From the NCBI GenBank assembly GCA_037190845.1, contig JBBCJI010000021.1:1-64000 (forward strand): a stretch of 64,000 bases of DNA, in the 5' to 3' direction. Within the stretch, counting starts at the first letter, position 1, and each line of letters starts with the position of its first letter. This DNA comes from JBEBVQ01 sp037190845. GTDB taxonomy: Bacteria; Bacteroidota; Bacteroidia; Chitinophagales; Chitinophagaceae. Below, piece after piece: positions 53,325 to 61,935 of the stretch. A model generated the notes under the pieces. The model saw nothing but the letters and a program-made list of their open reading frames with translations. It did not search any database and was not told where the DNA came from. The translations under genes and the position numbers were made by a program.

Positions 53325-55439
53325 ATGAAACGTAAGAGGCCCTCTATTATCAAAATATTGCTCCTGCTGGTTCAGGTAATATTTGTATGGTCTGACACTA
53401 CAGCACAGAAACTCGACTGGGTGCAACAGATAGGCAGCAATAAAGAAACAGGAGCGAACCGTATGATAACAGACGGCGAAGGTCATTTGTATGTGCTGGG
53501 GCCGTTTGAAGACTCGGTGATTTTCAATCCTCGCTTTCAGACACCGGACACACTGGTCAACAGCAGCTCCGGACGAAATGGTCTGTTCCTGGCAAAATTC
53601 GATACATCAGGACGGCTTATATGGCGTAAGGATATCGGCGGGCAGGAGTACGTAAACCGGCAACACTGTATCGGACTGGACCGTGCAGGAAACATTTTTG
53701 TCGCCGGAGGCTTCACCGGAACTATGGAGTTTCAGACGCTTTCAGGAACCGTAAGTCTTTCGACATTGATACACCCCGGCTTTCTCTACCCCGTAGAAGG
53801 ATTTGTATGTAAGCTGAATAGTTCCGGAGATTACATATGGGCCAAAAAAATCGGGGAAGGGTCGCGCACGTTCTCACCATTCAGGCTTACTGCTGATAAT
53901 TCGGGGAACGTGATACTTACCGGGGCATTTTCCGACACCTCTGATCTCGATCCGGGTTTGGGTACGTTTCTTGTTTACGGAGACCCCAATACACCGGGCA
54001 GCGTTGATATTTTCATCTGTAAGCTGGATGGGAACGGAAACTTCCTTTGGGGCGGTGAAACAGGAGGCCACTGGGCAGATATGCCTCATGACATTACTAC
54101 AGATGCACAGGATAATATCTTTGTCACAGGTTATTTCGGCGGAGCAGCTGATTTCGATATCGGCAGTGGCACACATATACTGGTATCTTTCGGGCTCGAA
54201 GACATTTTTATCTGGAAGCTGCGCAGCAACGGCACTTTAGACTGGGTAAAGCAATACGGCGGGCCTTCATGGGATGATTGGGGCACAGCCATTGAGGTTG
54301 ATCACAATGGCTTCATTTACCTGGCAGGATGCTATGATTTTCAACTGGATTTCGGGGGCAGCAGCACAGCCCCTTTAATGTCAAGAGGAGAAAAGGACAT
54401 TTTCGTTTCAAAGCTTGACAATCAGGGAAACTATATCTGGGCCAAAAGCATGGGAGGAAAAAAAATGGACACTCCCTACGGCATAACTGTCGGCCTGGAC
54501 GGCCATGTATATGTAACCGGGTGTTTTGCTGATACTGCGACATTCGGCAGCGGTCCGGATTCCGTACAATTGATTGCAAATGGCATGCATGATATATTTA
54601 TCTGCAAATTCGACAATAATGGCAACCAGCTTTGGGTAAAAGCCATTGGTGGCCCAACCAACACTTATCAGGCGGATTATGGCAATGCCATACTTGTCGA
54701 TCAGCAGCACAGCATGTATGTCATCGGGGGCTTCACGGAAGCTGTTGATTTCGACCCCGGGAACGGGACACATATATTATCCTCGACATCCGGCAATATG
54801 GATGGCTATTTGCTCAAACTACTATGTGCTGATGACAAAACCGGGATGATCAGAGACAGTGCCTGCATTAGTTACAGCTTCCACAACAACAGCTTCACAC
54901 AAAGCGGCGTTTATAACGTAATGCTGCAAAACACATCCGGATGCGACAGTGCACTTATAACACTCGACCTTACCATCATCCAAATGGCGCCTGTAATAAT
55001 CCGGGTTGATGGAAACATTGCCACCACGACACAATCCTATACAAGTTATCAATGGTTCAAAAACGGTATTGCAGAACAGGACTCTACCGGTAGTTCATAT
55101 ACCATTACCGAAAACGGCGATTACATGGTAGTCGTGACAAATGATAATGGCTGTATTGACACATCAGATATCTATTCCGTAAATAACGTATCTGTCAGTT
55201 ACAATTACAATCATAAACCGGTGAGCATCTATCCCAATCCGGCAAAAGAAACCTTATTCATAGAAAGTCCGGAACCGTACAGAGTATATATTACAGATAT
55301 ACAGGGAAGAAAAATAAAGGAAATAGAACCCACCACTAATTCAGTAAAAATCGGGCATCTTGTTCCGGGGATATATTATGCACATATTCTGGGCCCGGAA
55401 GGCGAAGTGATTCACGTACATACTTTCGTAAAAGAATAA
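53325..55439 (+). CDS. SBBP repeat surface protein with T9SS sorting domain, second copy
   Basis: 704 residues. Signal peptide (about 1-28, ending TTAQ). The body (about 30-500) has SBBP-type repeats (KLDGNGNFLWGGE, FVTGYFGGAADF, FDPGNGTHIL), then a PKD-like segment with YQWFKNGI, and a type A T9SS sorting domain (about 630-704, IYPNPAKETL). The repeat units are longer and more numerous than in the paralogue at 43707. It is the last of the five cargo genes, 26 nt after the gliding-type protein. Confidence 0.88.
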   Translation: MKRKRPSIIKILLLLVQVIFVWSDTTAQKLDWVQQIGSNKETGANRMITDGEGHLYVLGPFEDSVIFNPRFQTPDTLVNSSSGRNGLFLAKFDTSGRLIWRKDIGGQEYVNRQHCIGLDRAGNIFVAGGFTGTMEFQTLSGTVSLSTLIHPGFLYPVEGFVCKLNSSGDYIWAKKIGEGSRTFSPFRLTADNSGNVILTGAFSDTSDLDPGLGTFLVYGDPNTPGSVDIFICKLDGNGNFLWGGETGGHWADMPHDITTDAQDNIFVTGYFGGAADFDIGSGTHILVSFGLEDIFIWKLRSNGTLDWVKQYGGPSWDDWGTAIEVDHNGFIYLAGCYDFQLDFGGSSTAPLMSRGEKDIFVSKLDNQGNYIWAKSMGGKKMDTPYGITVGLDGHVYVTGCFADTATFGSGPDSVQLIANGMHDIFICKFDNNGNQLWVKAIGGPTNTYQADYGNAILVDQQHSMYVIGGFTEAVDFDPGNGTHILSSTSGNMDGYLLKLLCADDKTGMIRDSACISYSFHNNSFTQSGVYNVMLQNTSGCDSALITLDLTIIQMAPVIIRVDGNIATTTQSYTSYQWFKNGIAEQDSTGSSYTITENGDYMVVVTNDNGCIDTSDIYSVNNVSVSYNYNHKPVSIYPNPAKETLFIESPEPYRVYITDIQGRKIKEIEPTTNSVKIGHLVPGIYYAHILGPEGEVIHVHTFVKE

Positions 55440-55532
55440 ACCAGAAATACAGGTTTTAAAAGGAGTTGTATTAATTCCTTTCCTATCGGATTAATTTAGA
55501 GAAAGGGAGGTCAAACTTATTTCGCTACCGGA

Positions 55533-56183
55533 CTACTTTACCGCAACCCTGTCTTTACCGAATTTATTTTTTACGAAAGCCGATATAATCGGCAGGATAG
55601 AAATAAAGATGATTAGGAATACCACCTTTTCAAAATTGTCTTGTACAAGCGGAATATTACCCAGAAAGTAACCCGCCAGGGCAAGGCCAACAACCCAAAG
55701 GATAGCACCGACAACATTATAGGTAAGGAATGTCCGGTACTTCATACTCCCGACCCCGGCGACAAAAGGGGCAAACGTACGCACAAACGGCACAAAGCGG
55801 GCAATAATAATCGTCTTGGAGCCATGTTTTTCATAAAAAGCGTGTGTTTTGTCGAGATATTCCTGTTTTACCACCTTCCGGCCAAATAATTTCAGGTCCA
55901 CGATCCGCTCCCCCACTATTTTTCCTATAAAATAGTTACAGCCATCGCCCAGAATAGCGGCAATGAGTAATAATCCAATCGCGATTTTAATATCAAGAGA
56001 ACCCTGTGCCGCAAACATACCTACTGCAAACAGCAAAGAATCACCCGGCAAAAACGGCATAATAACAAGACCTGTTTCAATAAAAATGATCGCAAACAGG
56101 ATCGCATATACCCAGGTATCATATTGCTCAATGAGCAATTTAAGATGATCGTCTATATGCAGGATAAAATCTACCAGTTCCAT
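55533..56183 (-). CDS. DedA family membrane protein
   Basis: 216 residues of the DedA/SNARE-associated family. The re-entrant motif is seen as MPFLPGDSLLFAVG, with GDGCNYFIGKIVG, FARFVPFVRTFAPFVAG and GAILWVVGLALAGYFLG. About five membrane segments. DedA proteins are needed for lipid (undecaprenyl phosphate) recycling, proton motive force and envelope integrity. The ATG at 56183 gives the usual N-terminus MELVDFILHID; the frame continues 19 residues upstream. Confidence 0.9.
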   Translation of the reverse strand: MELVDFILHIDDHLKLLIEQYDTWVYAILFAIIFIETGLVIMPFLPGDSLLFAVGMFAAQGSLDIKIAIGLLLIAAILGDGCNYFIGKIVGERIVDLKLFGRKVVKQEYLDKTHAFYEKHGSKTIIIARFVPFVRTFAPFVAGVGSMKYRTFLTYNVVGAILWVVGLALAGYFLGNIPLVQDNFEKVVFLIIFISILPIISAFVKNKFGKDRVAVK

Positions 56184-56292
56184 AAATTGTACAAAAAGAT
56201 GCGCGAAAATACCGAATAAACCGCTGATTTCCCAGGGCAACTGGCCGGGTATGCCATCTAATCAATACTTTTGCTTCCGATTACAAAACATT

Positions 56293-57036
56293 ATGGCACA
56301 GGCAGACTGGTTCGAACATTGGTTCGAATCTCCTTATTACCAGATCTTATATCAAAACCGCGACGAAGCGGAAGCAGGTGATTTTGCGGATACGCTGCTC
56401 TCCTGTCTGCAACCGGAACCCGGTGCACGCATGCTCGACATCGCCTGTGGGGAAGGGCGATTTGCCATACAACTGGCGGCACGCGGCTATGACGTTACCG
56501 GCATTGACCTGTCACACAATGCAATTGAAAAAGCCAGGGCACAGGAACATGAGCACCTGCACTTTTTTATACATGACATGCGCTTCCCTTTCTATATCAA
56601 TTATTTCGACTATGCCTTCAACTTCTTTACCAGCTTCGGCTATTTTGCACACGACCGGGATCATATTGCTGCGGCAAAATCTTTTACCAAAGCGCTGAAG
56701 CCGGACGGCACACTTGTAATAGATTACCTGAACACACCACGAATACTAAAGCACCTCGTACCACAGGAAACCATCGTACGCGGCAGCTATACGTTCCATA
56801 TTGAAAGACGGGTGGAAAGAAAGCGATTTATAAAAGATATCCGGTTTACTGATACCGATGGGAATCCCCAGCATTATACAGAACAGGTTGCCGCCTTTAC
56901 CCGCTCCGATTTTGAACGTATATTTGGAGCCGCCGGCATGATGGTCACCGGTATATTCGGAGATTACAGGCTGGGCGATTACAACCCGCAATCTTCACCG
57001 CGAATGATCCTTCTTTTAAAGAAACAACATGCTTGA
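56293..57036 (+). CDS. Class I SAM-dependent methyltransferase
   Basis: 247 residues. Motif I MLDIACGEG (about 50-58) and VTGIDLSHNAIEKA bind S-adenosylmethionine. MAQADWFEHWFESPYYQILY resembles the start of small-molecule methyltransferases in Bacteroidota. Substrate not evident. The ATG at 56293 was chosen over the frame start at 56251. It overlaps the following PAP2 gene by 8 nt, implying translational coupling. Confidence 0.88.
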   Translation: MAQADWFEHWFESPYYQILYQNRDEAEAGDFADTLLSCLQPEPGARMLDIACGEGRFAIQLAARGYDVTGIDLSHNAIEKARAQEHEHLHFFIHDMRFPFYINYFDYAFNFFTSFGYFAHDRDHIAAAKSFTKALKPDGTLVIDYLNTPRILKHLVPQETIVRGSYTFHIERRVERKRFIKDIRFTDTDGNPQHYTEQVAAFTRSDFERIFGAAGMMVTGIFGDYRLGDYNPQSSPRMILLLKKQHA

Positions 57037-57625
57037 ATGGATACAGCAACAACTACTATGGCTTGACTACAAGCTATGGTATCATATCAATACAGTATGG
57101 CACACTCCATTTCTGGATAGTGTCATACCTTTTATCCGGAACCAATACTTCTGGGGGCCTCTGTACCTTTTCCTACTGCTTTTCATGACCTTTAATTTCG
57201 GAAAAAAAGGATGGATATGGTGCCTGTTTTTCCTGGTCACATTTGCATTCAGCGATTATACCAGCGCCTCTATCCTTAAACCTATATTCGAAAGGACACG
57301 CCCCTGCAATAACCCTTACCTGCAGGACGTAATCCACCTGATCGTGCCACGGAGCAGTGGATATAGCTTTCCTTCAGCCCATGCCGCTAATCACTTTTCG
57401 CTTGGTATCTTCGTGGCACTTACATTAGGAAAACTGCACCGCGGCGTATGGATTGCCGCACTTGGATGGGCAATACTGATTTCTTATGCACAAGTATATG
57501 TCGGAGTACATTTCCCGATGGATATTTTTTTCGGAGGATTATTAGGCGCTGCATTTGGTTTGATTACGGGTAGTCTGTTCAACCGGAGGTTCGGGTTGAT
57601 GCGCGGATACATAGAAAAACCCTAG
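57029..57625 (+). CDS. PAP2 family membrane phosphatase
   Basis: 198 residues, five or six transmembrane segments. The phosphatase signature is complete: KPIFERTRP (KxxxxxxRP), PSAHAAN (PSGH-type with His), and GVHFPMD (the HxxxD part of SRxxxxxHxxxD). Members dephosphorylate lipid phosphates such as undecaprenyl pyrophosphate or phosphatidic acid. The 8-nt overlap with the methyltransferase gene indicates one operon. Confidence 0.92.
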   Translation: MLEWIQQQLLWLDYKLWYHINTVWHTPFLDSVIPFIRNQYFWGPLYLFLLLFMTFNFGKKGWIWCLFFLVTFAFSDYTSASILKPIFERTRPCNNPYLQDVIHLIVPRSSGYSFPSAHAANHFSLGIFVALTLGKLHRGVWIAALGWAILISYAQVYVGVHFPMDIFFGGLLGAAFGLITGSLFNRRFGLMRGYIEKP

Positions 57626-57870
57626 AAGGTATCTCCCATGTTTTGCTTGTTCATAACAGATAAGACACTCTCTTATTATTTTATGAACAAACATCTATTG
57701 CACATCGGAACAATCACATGAAAAATCAATGTAATAATATGAATATCAAATAATTAAACAATAATAACAACACAATAAACATCTTTCAAAAAGATACCCT
57801 TATTATGAAAAAGTGAGCCGGGTTTTCATTACATTTGGCTCCTTATTTCGTTTTTTAAAAAAGTAATCAA
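57626..57870 (+). promoter_or_regulatory. AT-rich leader region upstream of recA
   Basis: 245 nt without a gene. It contains the exact -7 box TACATTTG at 57830-57837, 33 nt before the recA ATG, but no TTTG at -33. No SOS-box-like palindrome was evident. Confidence 0.4.
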
Positions 57871-58872
57871 ATGGCAGCAGAAGACAAAGTAAAAGCACTA
57901 AAGTTAACTTTAGACAAAATAGAAAAAGACTACGGGAAGGGTTCCGTGATGATGCTGGGTGATAAGCAACAAGTAGCCATAGACGCCATCAGCACCGGTT
58001 CTCTGGGGTTAGATATTGCACTCGGTATTGGTGGGTTCCCCCGCGGGCGGGTAATTGAGATCTACGGGCCTGAATCTTCAGGTAAAACAACCATAGCGAT
58101 CCACACGATAGCGGAAGCCCAGAAAAAAGGCGGCATTTGTGCCATCATTGATGCAGAACATGCCTTTGATGCTACTTATGCCCGCAAACTCGGTGTAGAC
58201 GTGGATAATCTTATTATATCTCAGCCGGATTACGGCGAACAGGCGCTCGAAATCGCCGACCGTCTGATATCTTCCGGTGCGGTAGATGTGGTGGTGGTAG
58301 ACTCTGTAGCCGCTCTGGTACCGAAAGGCGAATTGGAGGGAGAGATGGGAGAAAGCAAAATGGGGCTGCAGGCGCGACTTATGAGCCAGGCACTGCGTAA
58401 GCTGACCGCCACTATTTCCCGTACTGGTTGTTGCTGCATTTTCATCAATCAGCTCCGCGAAAAAATAGGTGTCATGTTCGGTAATCCTGAAACGACAACC
58501 GGCGGTAATGCCCTGAAATTCTATGCTTCCGTGCGCCTTGATATTCGCCGGATCAGCCAGATCAAAGACGGAGACGTAGCATCCGGCAACCGGACCCGTG
58601 TTAAAGTGGTCAAAAACAAAGTATCTCCTCCTTTCCGCCAGGTAGAGTTTGACATCATCTTCGGTGAGGGCATCAGCAAAGTGGGTGAGATCATTGACAT
58701 GGGTGTGGATTTGGGCCTTCTGCAGAAAAGTGGTTCCTGGTTCAGTTATGGCGACACCAAAATCGGCCAGGGGCGCGATGCCGTGAAGCAATTCCTGTAC
58801 GACAATCCGGAAGTAGCAGAAGAAATAGAAGCACAGATCCGGGGGTCCTTACAGGCAAAAGCTGAGGCATAG
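57871..58872 (+). CDS. recA: Recombinase RecA
   Basis: 333 residues. Walker A GPESSGKT (66-73), the Walker B region VVVVDSVAAL, the L2 loop NQLREKIGVMFGNPETTTGG and the C-terminal domain are all present, with no intein. RecA forms filaments on single-stranded DNA, drives strand exchange and stimulates self-cleavage of LexA-type repressors, which could include the LexA-like protein encoded at 3031. Full length. Confidence 0.98.
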   Translation: MAAEDKVKALKLTLDKIEKDYGKGSVMMLGDKQQVAIDAISTGSLGLDIALGIGGFPRGRVIEIYGPESSGKTTIAIHTIAEAQKKGGICAIIDAEHAFDATYARKLGVDVDNLIISQPDYGEQALEIADRLISSGAVDVVVVDSVAALVPKGELEGEMGESKMGLQARLMSQALRKLTATISRTGCCCIFINQLREKIGVMFGNPETTTGGNALKFYASVRLDIRRISQIKDGDVASGNRTRVKVVKNKVSPPFRQVEFDIIFGEGISKVGEIIDMGVDLGLLQKSGSWFSYGDTKIGQGRDAVKQFLYDNPEVAEEIEAQIRGSLQAKAEA

Positions 58873-58905
58873 ATTTAGTTTGAAAATTTGAAAATCGGCC
58901 ATAAA

Positions 58906-58964
58906 ATGTGTTGGATGTGGGAAATGTGACGAATGTGTTTTCACATTTCCCACATCCAACACAT
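58906..58964. repeat. GATGTG/CACATC palindromic repeat, copy C (24-bp perfect stem)
   Basis: Left arm 58906-58929 and right arm 58941-58964 are exact reverse complements with an 11-nt loop. Further CACATC-type units continue to about 58992. It lies just after recA and before a convergent gene, where it may end transcription, though no strong T run follows. Confidence 0.7.
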
Positions 58965-59009
58965 CTTTCACATCCGGCACATTAAACACATTGGAATACC
59001 CGCTTCAGA

Positions 59010-59636
59010 TCAGTTGAGCGAAAACCGCTCGGCATAACCACCGGTGAAAACCTTTTCCGGCAGACTGATCAGCACTATACTCACCATACCTAAAATGATT
59101 ATCAGGGATATTTCAAACTCGAAAAATGTATTGGTTCCGTCAATAATAGCCCTTGAATTTTTGTGTAAGGCCCTGCCTTCACCCACCTGGATCTGACTCA
59201 AAGCATTGAGACGCTGCAACGCATCATTGAAATGTGCCGCTGTTATTTGTGCCTGGGCAGGATCTGCACGGAGTTGATTATAGGCATATAAATGCTCTTT
59301 AAATAATCCCCATTGCTTCGACTCCTCATCCGTAAGATAAGTGGTCTCGTAATTGCTGATCAGCTTAGCGATCATCTCATCATGCGCCTTCAGTTCTTCC
59401 AGTAGCAGCGGGTTGTGCTCATCGGCTTCCATCAGTAACCGGTTCTGGTACAGATGATCACTGATGCTGAATATATAAGTGGCCGGCATCAGCCTGTCGT
59501 TGTATATGGATGAAAAAGACTCCCGGATATTCCTGAAACTTTTCCTGTCAGTCAGATTATTGAATAACAACAAAGCCATTACCACGATCAATATAGCTGC
59601 GGCTTTTTGCCTGGCGCCGCGAAATAAGCGTTTCAT
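59010..59636 (-). CDS. Orphan MCP-type four-helix sensor protein
   Basis: 208 residues. Two transmembrane segments (about 12-27 and 176-193) flank a periplasmic helical domain (about 30-170) like the MCP four-helix bundle ligand-binding domain (SSIYNDRLMPATYIFSISDHLYQNRLLM is its characteristic start). No HAMP, signalling or kinase domain follows; only about 15 residues come after the second helix. It could be a truncated chemoreceptor or a stand-alone sensor. It sits alone between recA and queA. Confidence 0.75.
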   Translation of the reverse strand: MKRLFRGARQKAAAILIVVMALLLFNNLTDRKSFRNIRESFSSIYNDRLMPATYIFSISDHLYQNRLLMEADEHNPLLLEELKAHDEMIAKLISNYETTYLTDEESKQWGLFKEHLYAYNQLRADPAQAQITAAHFNDALQRLNALSQIQVGEGRALHKNSRAIIDGTNTFFEFEISLIIILGMVSIVLISLPEKVFTGGYAERFSLN

Positions 59637-59760
59637 AAATTACCTCCTCTGATAAACGTTAGTAATTTAAGACTTTTCCGGCTTATAACCAAAACAGACA
59701 TTTCATCCTACAGAAGATTCAATACACTGATAGTCAGCAAGCAGTGTGTATTTTCTCCGA

Positions 59761-59793
59761 TTTTATAAATTCCTTGCTTTTTTAGTAACTTTG
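59761..59793 (+). promoter_or_regulatory. Promoter of queA
   Basis: -7 box TAACTTTG (59786-59793, exact) with TTTT (59761-59764, one mismatch to TTTG) 21 nt upstream. The start would be near 59800, about 22 nt before the ATG at 59822. Confidence 0.55.
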
Positions 59794-59821
59794 CAGGCTT
59801 TTAAACATCATTCTCATTTCT

Positions 59822-60871
59822 ATGAAGCTGTCGCAATTCAAATTTGACCTTCCACTCAACCTTATAGCACAACATCCGTCAAAGGCACGTGAAGAAAGTC
59901 GCCTGATGATAGTGCACCGCGACACCGGAAAAATTGAACATAAAGTATTTAAAGACATCCTCGGTTTTTTCAATGACAAGGATGTCATGATCGTAAATAA
60001 TACCAAGGTATTCCCTGCCCGGCTTTATGGCCGCAAGGAAAAGACCGGAGCGCGCATTGAAGTATTCCTGCTCCGCGAGCTCAACAAGCCCAATAAACTT
60101 TGGGACGTTATTGTTGATCCTGCACGAAAAATACGGGTAGGCAACAAGCTGTATTTCGGCGAAAACGATGAACTGGTAGCAGAAGTAATTGACAATACCA
60201 CTTCAAGGGGGCGGACGATCCGTTTTCTTTTCGATGGCGACGAACAGGCATTCAGGGATGTGCTGGAGACGCTGGGAGAAACTCCTCTGCCCAAGTATAT
60301 CAAACGCAAGCCGGATGAGGAAGACAAGCACCGGTACCAGACCGTTTATGCAAAATACGAAGGCGCTGTTGCGGCTCCTACCGCCGGACTTCATTTCAGC
60401 CGGGAGTTGATCAAGCGGCTGGAGATCGTCGGTGTGAAATTTGCAGAAGTAACCCTCCATACCGGTCTCGGCACATTCCGCCCGATCGAGGTAGAAGATC
60501 TCTCCAAACATAAAATGGACGCCGAATATTTTAAGGTTGATGAATATGCGGCAGCCATTGTAAATACGGCAAAAGCAGAGCATAATCATATCTGCTCAGT
60601 AGGTACTACTACCATGCGGGCTATTGAAAGCTCGGTAACTGCCCGTGGGCTGCTGAAACCTGCTGAAGGATGGACGAACCTGTTCATTCACCCACCTCAT
60701 GAATTTTCGATCGCCAATTCACTGATTACAAACTTCCATCTGCCTAAAACCAGCCTGCTCATTATGACCTGCGCCTTTGCCGGCTATGAACTTGCCATGG
60801 AAGCCTATCAGACAGCGATCAAAGAGAAATACCGCTTCTTCAGCTACGGCGACGCGATGTTGGTAATTTAG
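59822..60871 (+). CDS. queA: tRNA ribosyltransferase-isomerase QueA
   Basis: 349 residues. It begins MKLSQFKFDLP with the LPLNLIAQHP-type start of the family, then RLYGRKEKTGARIEVFLLRE, AAPTAGLHFS, VTLHTGLGTFRP and the C-terminal ITNFHLPKTSLLIMTCAFAG. It transfers the ribosyl group of S-adenosylmethionine to 7-aminomethyl-7-deazaguanine in tRNA to form epoxyqueuosine. Full length. A palindrome starts right after its stop codon. Confidence 0.97.
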   Translation: MKLSQFKFDLPLNLIAQHPSKAREESRLMIVHRDTGKIEHKVFKDILGFFNDKDVMIVNNTKVFPARLYGRKEKTGARIEVFLLRELNKPNKLWDVIVDPARKIRVGNKLYFGENDELVAEVIDNTTSRGRTIRFLFDGDEQAFRDVLETLGETPLPKYIKRKPDEEDKHRYQTVYAKYEGAVAAPTAGLHFSRELIKRLEIVGVKFAEVTLHTGLGTFRPIEVEDLSKHKMDAEYFKVDEYAAAIVNTAKAEHNHICSVGTTTMRAIESSVTARGLLKPAEGWTNLFIHPPHEFSIANSLITNFHLPKTSLLIMTCAFAGYELAMEAYQTAIKEKYRFFSYGDAMLVI

Positions 60872-60945
60872 AGAATTATGAGTTATGAATTATGAGTTAC
60901 TAACTCACTCATAATTCATAATTCATAACTCATCACTCATAACTT
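60872..60945. repeat. AT-rich palindromic repeat between queA and a convergent gene
   Basis: Built of TTATGAGT and ACTCATAA units. An 18-nt stretch (ATGAGTTATGAATTATGA, 60878-60895) has an exact reverse complement in the right half. It spans the whole gap between two convergent stop codons and could act as a bidirectional terminator or be a mobile repeat. Confidence 0.6.
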
Positions 60946-61409
60946 TACTCCTCCTGCATTGATTTCATGAATTTATCAAAACCCGCTTCGTCCCGCAATA
61001 CGGGGCGAAGCAGCTTGAGCAGGTTTTTCCGGTAGAGTGGATTACCGGTTCCGATCAATAGCCTGTTATCTGCCGCTTCCGTAATGACAACCAGCTCTAA
61101 TGCGGGGTCGGCTGATGCTGCATGAAGCACTATCTCTTCAAACGAAACTGCATTATACGGCAAGTTATATTTCCTGAAAATGTCCTTGTATTTTCGCTTC
61201 ACCTCCGGGTCACTGAGCTCTATCAACAGGTCGTATTCACTATCGCCGGTATTCGCACGGAAGGGAAAAGGAACCGGATCCGGACGGGTAGTTTTGCTTT
61301 TCGCGACATCCCTGATTTCCACCTCTTCATCCTCCTGGGCAGATACGGTTACAGGATAAATGAATCCTGAAAGGAAAATAAGAAGAATAAACGAAGCATA
61401 TCTTTTCAT
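60945..61409 (-). CDS. Hypothetical secreted protein
   Basis: 154 residues. Signal peptide (about 1-25, ending TVSAQ). A charged, acidic linker (EDEEVEIRDVAK) is followed by a helical/beta region (VKRKYKDIFRKYNLPY, VVITEAADNRLLIGTGNPLYRKNLLKLL). No family recognised. The RRM-protein gene upstream on the same strand ends at 61436, 26 nt before this start. Confidence 0.6.
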   Translation of the reverse strand: MKRYASFILLIFLSGFIYPVTVSAQEDEEVEIRDVAKSKTTRPDPVPFPFRANTGDSEYDLLIELSDPEVKRKYKDIFRKYNLPYNAVSFEEIVLHAASADPALELVVITEAADNRLLIGTGNPLYRKNLLKLLRPVLRDEAGFDKFMKSMQEE

Positions 61410-61435
61410 TATGAACGCATACCATTTGCGCAAAG

Positions 61436-61735
61436 CTACTTCTTGTTTCTGGTTTGCCGGTCATTTTTTGCCGGTGGCTTTCCGGGAGTGTCTTTGTTCC
61501 CTTTGGCCTCCTTTACCGAGATGATCTGCCCCTGGAAATACGTCTTGTCAATGTTATCAATAGCATCGAATGCCTCAAATCTGTCTGCCATGCTGACAAA
61601 GCCAAATTGCCGGGAATGACCTGTAGCCGGGTCTATTATTATCCTGACAGACAACACATATCCAAACTCGGAAAAGAGTTGCGCCAAATCGTCATTGGTT
61701 GTTTCAGGGCTAAGGTTACCAACAAATAAATTCAT
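61436..61735 (-). CDS. RNA recognition motif (RRM) protein
   Basis: 99 residues. One RRM: RNP2 LFVGNL (3-8) and RNP1 RQFGFVSM (about 42-49), followed by a Lys-rich tail (KGNKDTPGKPPAKNDRQTRNKK). Bacterial RRM proteins bind single-stranded RNA; Bacteroidota members such as RbpB affect polysaccharide use through RNA. Cytosolic. A small secreted protein gene follows. Confidence 0.92.
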   Translation of the reverse strand: MNLFVGNLSPETTNDDLAQLFSEFGYVLSVRIIIDPATGHSRQFGFVSMADRFEAFDAIDNIDKTYFQGQIISVKEAKGNKDTPGKPPAKNDRQTRNKK

Positions 61736-61841
61736 AATTCCAGCATTACCAGGTTACCAGTTTCAACCTCCCGGAAAATAAACCGGGCGTTATTGTCAAT
61801 GAAATTACAGGTATCCGCCGAAGAATGCAAAATTATTTTAC

Positions 61842-61935
61842 GTAGGGGCGGGGTTCACCCCTGCCCAAAAACTGCCCAAAAACAACAACCGCGAGGGGAC
61901 AACCACGAGCGGGCAACCACAAGGGTTGCCCCTAC
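61842..61935. repeat. GTAGGGGC...GCCCCTAC dispersed repeat
   Basis: Inverted ends GTAGGGGC (61842-61849) and GCCCCTAC (61928-61935). The interior is GGGGTTCACCCCTGCCC and several CAACCAC/GGGCAACC units, the common GTAGGGGC-type interspersed repeat. The CTA at 61932-61934 is the stop codon (TAG) of the MATE gene. Confidence 0.65.

Noticed and set aside
58078..58791. 237-residue minus-strand ORF
   Set aside because: Antisense shadow of recA.
57871..58872. Intein in RecA
   Set aside because: The protein is of normal length (333 residues) with continuous motifs.
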